Below, piece after piece: positions 60,154 to 64,000 of a DNA stretch of 64,000 nt; position 1 is the stretch's first letter; each line of letters opens with the position of its first letter. This DNA is from JACVRW01 sp963825345 (GTDB lineage Bacteria > Actinomycetota > Thermoleophilia > Solirubrobacterales > Thermoleophilaceae): assembly GCA_963825345.1 (NCBI GenBank), contig CAWGSQ010000010.1:62001-126000 (forward strand), given 5' to 3'. The position numbers were made by a program, and so were the translations under genes. The notes below the pieces were generated by a model. It saw only the letters and a program-made list of their open reading frames with translations, was not told the origin of the DNA and searched no databases.

Positions 60154-61271
60154 TGCAGGAGGCCGTGGCGCGAAGGCCGCTTCCGCCCTTTGGCGAGGAG
60201 CATGAGCGGCTGCGTTCGGAGATCCGGACTTTCGTCGCCGAGGAGCTTCGACCGCACGCTGCCGAGTGGGAGGAGGCGCGCTGGTTCCCGAACGAGGTCT
60301 TCCACCGCATGGCCGAGCTGGGCCTGCTGGGGCTGAAGTATCCGATCGAGTACGGCGGCCGCGGCGGCGGCTACGTGGAGGACGCCGTGCTCTCCGAGGA
60401 GCTCGGGCGCAGCGGCTCCGGCGGCCTCGCCGCGGGGATCGGCGCCCACATCGGCATCGCCACACCGCCGGTCTGGAAGTTCGGCACGGACGACCAGAAG
60501 GAGCGCTTCCTCGCCCCCGCCATCCGCGGCGAGCGCATCGCGGCGCTCGGGATCACCGAGCCGGGCGCCGGCTCCGACGTGGCCGGCATCCGCACCTTCG
60601 CGCGCAGGGTGGACGGCGGCTACGTGGTGAATGGATCGAAGACCTACATCACGAACGGCGTGCGCGCCGACTTCGTCGTCACAGCGGTCAAGACGACCGA
60701 GGAGGGCGGCCACCAGGGCCTGTCATTCCTGATCATCGAGCGCGAGATGGAGGGCTTCGAGCCCTCGAAGAAGCTCGAGAAGCTCGGCTGGCACGCGTCC
60801 GACACCGGCGAGCTGGCGTTCTCGGACGTGTTCGTGCCCGAGGAAAACCTGCTCGGCGAGGAGAACCGGGGCTTCTACCTGATCGTCGCCAACTTCCAGT
60901 GGGAGCGGCTGCTGATGGCGCTGGGCGCCGTGGCTTCGATGGAGGTGGTGCTGGAGCGGGTGCTGGCCGAGGAGCCGGGCAGCAGCTGGCGCCACGCGGT
61001 GGCCGAGATGGCGATGAAGCACGAGGCCGGGCGCTGCCTGACCTATCACGCGTTGAGGCTCTTCGACGCCGGCCACGACGCGATCCGCGAGGTCACCGAG
61101 GCGAAGTTGCTCTCACAGCGCTTCGCCTTCGAGGTCGCCGAGACGGCGTTCCGCGTGCTGGACGGAGACCTGGAGATCGGACGCGCGATGCGCGACACCC
61201 GCCTCGGCCCAATCGGCGGCGGGACCGACGAGGTCATGAAGGAGATCCTCGCGAAGCAGCTCGGGCTATAA
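60153..61271 (+). CDS. Divergent acyl-CoA dehydrogenase-like protein, second of the pair
   Basis: 372 residues from ATG 60153. N-terminal and middle domains are well conserved (ITEPGAGSDVAG, GSKTYITNG, LGEENRGFYLI), and Glu in FQWERLLMA is kept. In the C-terminal domain two family motifs are missing: the R-x2-FG-x-(P/L)-I segment is replaced by EEPGSSWRHAV, and HGGxGYxxE by LDGDLEIGRAMRD, so FAD/adenine contacts and one candidate base are lost. Such loss occurs in subunits of heteromeric ACADs that share active sites with a paralogous partner; the coupled first gene is the likely partner. Confidence 0.92.
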   Translation: MQEAVARRPLPPFGEEHERLRSEIRTFVAEELRPHAAEWEEARWFPNEVFHRMAELGLLGLKYPIEYGGRGGGYVEDAVLSEELGRSGSGGLAAGIGAHIGIATPPVWKFGTDDQKERFLAPAIRGERIAALGITEPGAGSDVAGIRTFARRVDGGYVVNGSKTYITNGVRADFVVTAVKTTEEGGHQGLSFLIIEREMEGFEPSKKLEKLGWHASDTGELAFSDVFVPEENLLGEENRGFYLIVANFQWERLLMALGAVASMEVVLERVLAEEPGSSWRHAVAEMAMKHEAGRCLTYHALRLFDAGHDAIREVTEAKLLSQRFAFEVAETAFRVLDGDLEIGRAMRDTRLGPIGGGTDEVMKEILAKQLGL

Positions 61272-61278
61272 CGGGCTC

Positions 61279-61800
61279 ATGAATATCCGCACGCGCCTCA
61301 GCATGAGCGCCGACGGCTACGTGACCACCCCGGACGGCTGGCCCGCACTCATCGCCGACCCCGCGTTCGTCTCGGGCCAGAGCCACGGCTTCCCTGAGTT
61401 CCAGGAAAGCTGCGAGGCCGTGCTGATGGGGCGCACCACCTTCGAGCCGGCCCTCGGCGCCGACCGCTGGCCCTGGCCGGATTTGGACGTGTTCGTGCTC
61501 GGCTCGCAGCGCCCGGACGGGACTCCGGACGAGGTGGTGGTCGACGGCGACCCTGAGCGGCTGCTCGAGAAGCTGCGCGCGGCCAATCAGGGCCGCGACG
61601 TCCATCTCGTGGGCGGACCCACCACGATCGAGACCTTCCGCGCGCTCGGAGCTCTCGACAAGCTCGGGCTGATCGTGCTGCCCCTGATGTTCGGGGCCGG
61701 CATGCAGCTGACCCCGACCTTCCGTCCGGACACCCAGCTCACGCTCGATTGGCAGCGCGCCCTCCCGGGCGGCTCCGTGGAGATCGTCTACACCCTTTAG
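61279..61800 (+). CDS. Dihydrofolate reductase-like / RibD C-terminal-type reductase
   Basis: 173 residues with the RibD_C fold: MSADGYVTTPDGWPAL at the N-terminus, the VLMGRTTFE strand, and VHLVGGPTTIETFRA for NADPH binding. It is similar to bacterial DHFR-like proteins of unknown substrate, more than to true FolA. Located 7 bp after the second ACAD, probably co-transcribed. Its end overlaps the convergent membrane protein by 4 bp. Confidence 0.9.
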   Translation: MNIRTRLSMSADGYVTTPDGWPALIADPAFVSGQSHGFPEFQESCEAVLMGRTTFEPALGADRWPWPDLDVFVLGSQRPDGTPDEVVVDGDPERLLEKLRAANQGRDVHLVGGPTTIETFRALGALDKLGLIVLPLMFGAGMQLTPTFRPDTQLTLDWQRALPGGSVEIVYTL

Positions 61801-62069
61801 CCGCGCGGGCGCCCGCGCGTTGCGCTCGGCGGCTCGTCCGGCCAGTGGCCGTGCTGATCGAAGAAATCGCGGGCGCTCTGCTCGGTGTCGCGCTCCTTGT
61901 CGCCCTCCACTCCGATCCGGTAGAGGACGTTCAGGAGCAGCACTGCGGTCCCGGCGCTGAAGAAGAGCGCTCCTGCGGCGAGACCCACACCGCCCGCCGT
62001 GGCGCTCACGATCACACCGGTCAGCACGAGCACGAGCGGAATGCCGTACCGCACCGCGTGCATACCCAT
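61797..62069 (-). CDS. Small hypothetical membrane protein (90 aa)
   Basis: From ATG 62069 (ATG 62063 is also possible). Two hydrophobic segments (YGIPLVLVLTGVIVSATAGG and ALFFSAGTAVLLLNVLYRIG) followed by a charged C-terminus (EGDKERDTEQSARDFFDQHG). A short intergenic space separates it from the divergent SDR gene. No family recognised. Confidence 0.65.
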   Translation of the reverse strand: MGMHAVRYGIPLVLVLTGVIVSATAGGVGLAAGALFFSAGTAVLLLNVLYRIGVEGDKERDTEQSARDFFDQHGHWPDEPPSATRGRPRG

Positions 62070-62110
62070 GCACCTATGATGCCCGACGCTCACACGCAAA
62101 AGGAGACTGA

Positions 62111-62938
62111 ATGGGAGTCCTGGACGGAAAGGCGGCGATCGTCACCGGATCGGCGCAGGGAATCGGGCGCGCCACCGCTGAGCTGCTCGCCGAGCAGGGC
62201 GCGCGCGTGCTCATCAACGACCTCGACGCGGACAAGGCCGAGCAGGCCGCATCGGAGATCGGTGGCGAGACGGCCGTGTTCGGCGGCGACCTCACCAAGG
62301 AGGGCGTGCCGGACCAGCTGGTGCAGAAGGCCGTCGACGAGTTCGGCCAGATCGACATCATCGTCAACAACGCGGGCTACACGCGGGACGGTGTCGCTCA
62401 CAAGATGACCGACGATCAGTTCCAGTCGATGCTCGACATCCACACCGTGGTGCCGTTCCGGGTCCTGCGCGCCGCCGCACCCCACCTGCGCGAGCCGGCC
62501 AAGAAGGAGAAGGAGGAGGGCCAGGAGGTCTTCCGCAAGATCGTGAACATCACCTCCATCTCGGGCACGATGGGCAACGCCGGCCAGGTCAACTACTCGG
62601 CGGGCAAGGCCGGCGTGGTGGGTCTGACGAAGACGCTCGCCAAGGAGTGGGGCCAGTTCAAGATCAACGTGAACGCGGTGGCGTTCGGGTTCGTCGAGAC
62701 GCGCCTAACGGCCGCCAAGGAGTCCGGCAACACGATGACCAAGGACGGCGAGGAGATCCAGCTCGGCATCCCCGAGCAGATGCGCGCCATGGCGGCGATG
62801 ATCATTCCGCTCGGCCGCCCTGCCACACCCGAGGAGGCCGCCGGCCCGGTGTTCTTCCTCTGCTCCCCGTGGGCGAACTACGTGCACGGTCAGGTGCTGC
62901 ACGTGACCGGCGGTCAGTTCGGCGGCATGTACGGCTAG
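62111..62938 (+). CDS. Short-chain dehydrogenase/reductase, FabG/3-hydroxyacyl-CoA dehydrogenase-like
   Basis: 275 residues with cofactor motif TGSAQGIGRA, NNAG, catalytic Ser in ITSISG and Tyr-x3-Lys in YSAGK. A strong ribosome site (AAAAGGAGAC, 3-4 nt from ATG) precedes it. The extra Lys/Glu segment (EPAKKEKEEGQE, about 125-137) is unusual. With ACAD and crotonase genes in the region it may act on 3-hydroxyacyl-CoA, but the substrate is not readable. Confidence 0.93.
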   Translation: MGVLDGKAAIVTGSAQGIGRATAELLAEQGARVLINDLDADKAEQAASEIGGETAVFGGDLTKEGVPDQLVQKAVDEFGQIDIIVNNAGYTRDGVAHKMTDDQFQSMLDIHTVVPFRVLRAAAPHLREPAKKEKEEGQEVFRKIVNITSISGTMGNAGQVNYSAGKAGVVGLTKTLAKEWGQFKINVNAVAFGFVETRLTAAKESGNTMTKDGEEIQLGIPEQMRAMAAMIIPLGRPATPEEAAGPVFFLCSPWANYVHGQVLHVTGGQFGGMYG

Positions 62939-64000
62939 CGCGCGGTCACCGTCGCGCCCGCGTCCGCTCCCGCCTTGTCGGGGTTCCAGCTGTAGGCGTA
63001 ATCCGGCCTGTCCACGTCTCGCCAGAGCGTGGACAGGCGCAGCGGCTTGAACGTGTCCCACATGATCGCGAGCTCGTCCGTCGAGCTCTTGCCCAGCGCC
63101 TTCTCGACCGCTCCGGGCTGCGGCCCGTGCGGCAGCCCGGAGGGATGCAGGGTGATGAACCCCTGGTCCACGCCCTTGCGCGCCTCGTAGTTCCCGGCGG
63201 CGTAGAACATGACCTCCTCGGACTGGATGTTCGAGTGGTGGTAGGGCAGCGGGACCGCCTCCGGATCCCAGTCGAGCATCCGCGGCGCGAACGTGCAGAT
63301 CACGAAGTTCTGGCCCTGGAAGGTCTGGTGCGCCGGCGGCGGCAGGTGGAAGCGCCCGGCGCGCGGCTCGAAGTCGTCCGCGTTGAACGTGTACGGCCAC
63401 ACGTAGCCGTCCCAGCCGACCACGTCGAACGGGTGGCGGTCGAGGACGTACTCCTGGTAGCCGTCGCGCACCCTGACCGTCACGTGGAACTCGCCGCTCT
63501 CGTCGAAGGTCTCGATCTCCTCGGGCGGGTGGAAATCGCGCTGTGAGAACGGCGCGTGCTCGAGCAGCTGGCCGTAGCGGTTGCGGTAGCGGGTCGGGGT
63601 CTCGATCTCACCGGGCGTGTGGAAGCAGAGCCAGAATTGCTCCTCGCCCATCGGCAGCTCGAACGTGTGCGTGGTGCCGCGCGGGATCACGACGTAGTCG
63701 CGCTCGCGGAACGGCACACTGCCGAAGACCGTGCGCAGCACGCCGCTGCCGCGATGGATGTAGAGCACCTCGTCGCCCTCGCCGTTGCGGTAGAAGCCCT
63801 CGATTGCCTCGAGCGGCTTGCAGACCGAGACCTCGATGTCGTTGTTCCACATCAGGAGCCGGCGGCCGGAGACGGGATCTCCGCCCGGGTCGACGCCGTT
63901 CGCGTCGGCCAGGCGATGCACGTGGGCGTCCGGCACCCACTCCTCGCGCTGGATCGACCTGAACGGGCCGACATGATCGAGGCGGCAGGGCGACTGGAGG
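62935..64000 (-). CDS. hmgA: Homogentisate 1,2-dioxygenase (partial, N-terminus beyond window)
   Basis: Visible part is about 354 residues; the frame continues open past 64000, with the segment SPCRLDHVGPFRSIQREEW typical of the family N-terminal half, so the start lies outside. Non-haem iron site residues are in LPYHHSNIQSEEVMFY and HPSGLPHGPQPG (His/Glu/His type). It opens the ring of homogentisate in tyrosine/phenylalanine degradation. No maleylacetoacetate isomerase or fumarylacetoacetase sits directly beside it in the window. Its end is 3 bp inside the convergent SDR stop. Confidence 0.92.
   Translation of the reverse strand, partial: LQSPCRLDHVGPFRSIQREEWVPDAHVHRLADANGVDPGGDPVSGRRLLMWNNDIEVSVCKPLEAIEGFYRNGEGDEVLYIHRGSGVLRTVFGSVPFRERDYVVIPRGTTHTFELPMGEEQFWLCFHTPGEIETPTRYRNRYGQLLEHAPFSQRDFHPPEEIETFDESGEFHVTVRVRDGYQEYVLDRHPFDVVGWDGYVWPYTFNADDFEPRAGRFHLPPPAHQTFQGQNFVICTFAPRMLDWDPEAVPLPYHHSNIQSEEVMFYAAGNYEARKGVDQGFITLHPSGLPHGPQPGAVEKALGKSSTDELAIMWDTFKPLRLSTLWRDVDRPDYAYSWNPDKAGADAGATVTAR

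Overview
The window is a very GC-rich, densely packed bacterial chromosome segment. Short 4-bp ATGA/GTGA or TAATG/TGATG junctions link many genes. GTG and TTG starts are common and Shine-Dalgarno (SD) sites are rare. The six-MCE-protein operon with two YrbE permeases, the HemQ-type coproheme decarboxylase, the actinobacterial holin-X/DUF3618-like cluster and the gene content point to Actinomycetota, most likely a member of Thermoleophilia (Solirubrobacterales/Gaiellales type). The phylum is well supported; the class is inference. No rRNA, tRNA, CRISPR array, prophage or insertion sequence was recognised.

Layout. 1-11174 (minus): one mce operon, read from right to left as two YrbE permeases, an MlaF-like ATPase with an acidic N-terminal extension, and six MCE substrate-binding proteins; the last runs off the left edge. 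11344-18552: a lipoprotein, a small cysteine-rich protein, a large LuxR/AAA regulator, an NmrA-like reductase, and a dipeptide epimerase/DUF1611 pair. 18606-22130: cobalamin-dependent methionine synthase. 22191-25076: a secreted subtilase divergent from a short-chain dehydrogenase. 25101-32207: a GAF-GGDEF cyclase, a glycosyltransferase fused to a lysyl-PG-synthase-type membrane domain, HemQ, FprA and an RDD protein with acidic repeats. 32268-37359: a Ppx/GppA-HD protein, a fumarylacetoacetase-fold hydrolase, an ABC1 kinase, a DNA glycosylase and a tyrosine phosphatase. 37296-41717: an iron-sulfur/redox group (ErpA, BolA, CGFS glutaredoxin), several very small proteins, an NAD-epimerase, a DksA-like protein and DegV. 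41751-46392: transporters, a sulfotransferase, a chain of four tiny membrane-associated proteins and a TetR regulator. 46392-49125: a nitrilase, a DUF2804 protein and a CapA-like protein, with a palindromic TetR-type operator between the divergent units. 49217-64000: acyl-CoA and amino-acid catabolism (alcohol dehydrogenase; a six-gene operon of enoyl-CoA hydratase, arginase-fold hydrolase, carboxyltransferase, YdeI, BKACE and type III CoA-transferase; two tandem acyl-CoA dehydrogenases; homogentisate dioxygenase, cut by the right edge).

Most notable: (i) a palindromic repeat family with core GGGGTC-W-GACCCC, present as a 32-bp-period array that supplies the stop codon of the CapA-like gene, and as a 35-bp perfect palindrome lying in frame inside the carboxyltransferase gene; (ii) two single-base frameshifts 280 bp apart in adjacent genes of one operon; (iii) a recurrent TANNNT box 6-10 nt upstream of SD-less start codons, sometimes as two back-to-back boxes sharing TA between divergent genes, which suggests leaderless and bidirectional transcription; (iv) a glycosyltransferase-membrane domain fusion; (v) a tandem acyl-CoA dehydrogenase pair in which the second copy lacks family motifs, as in heteromeric enzymes.
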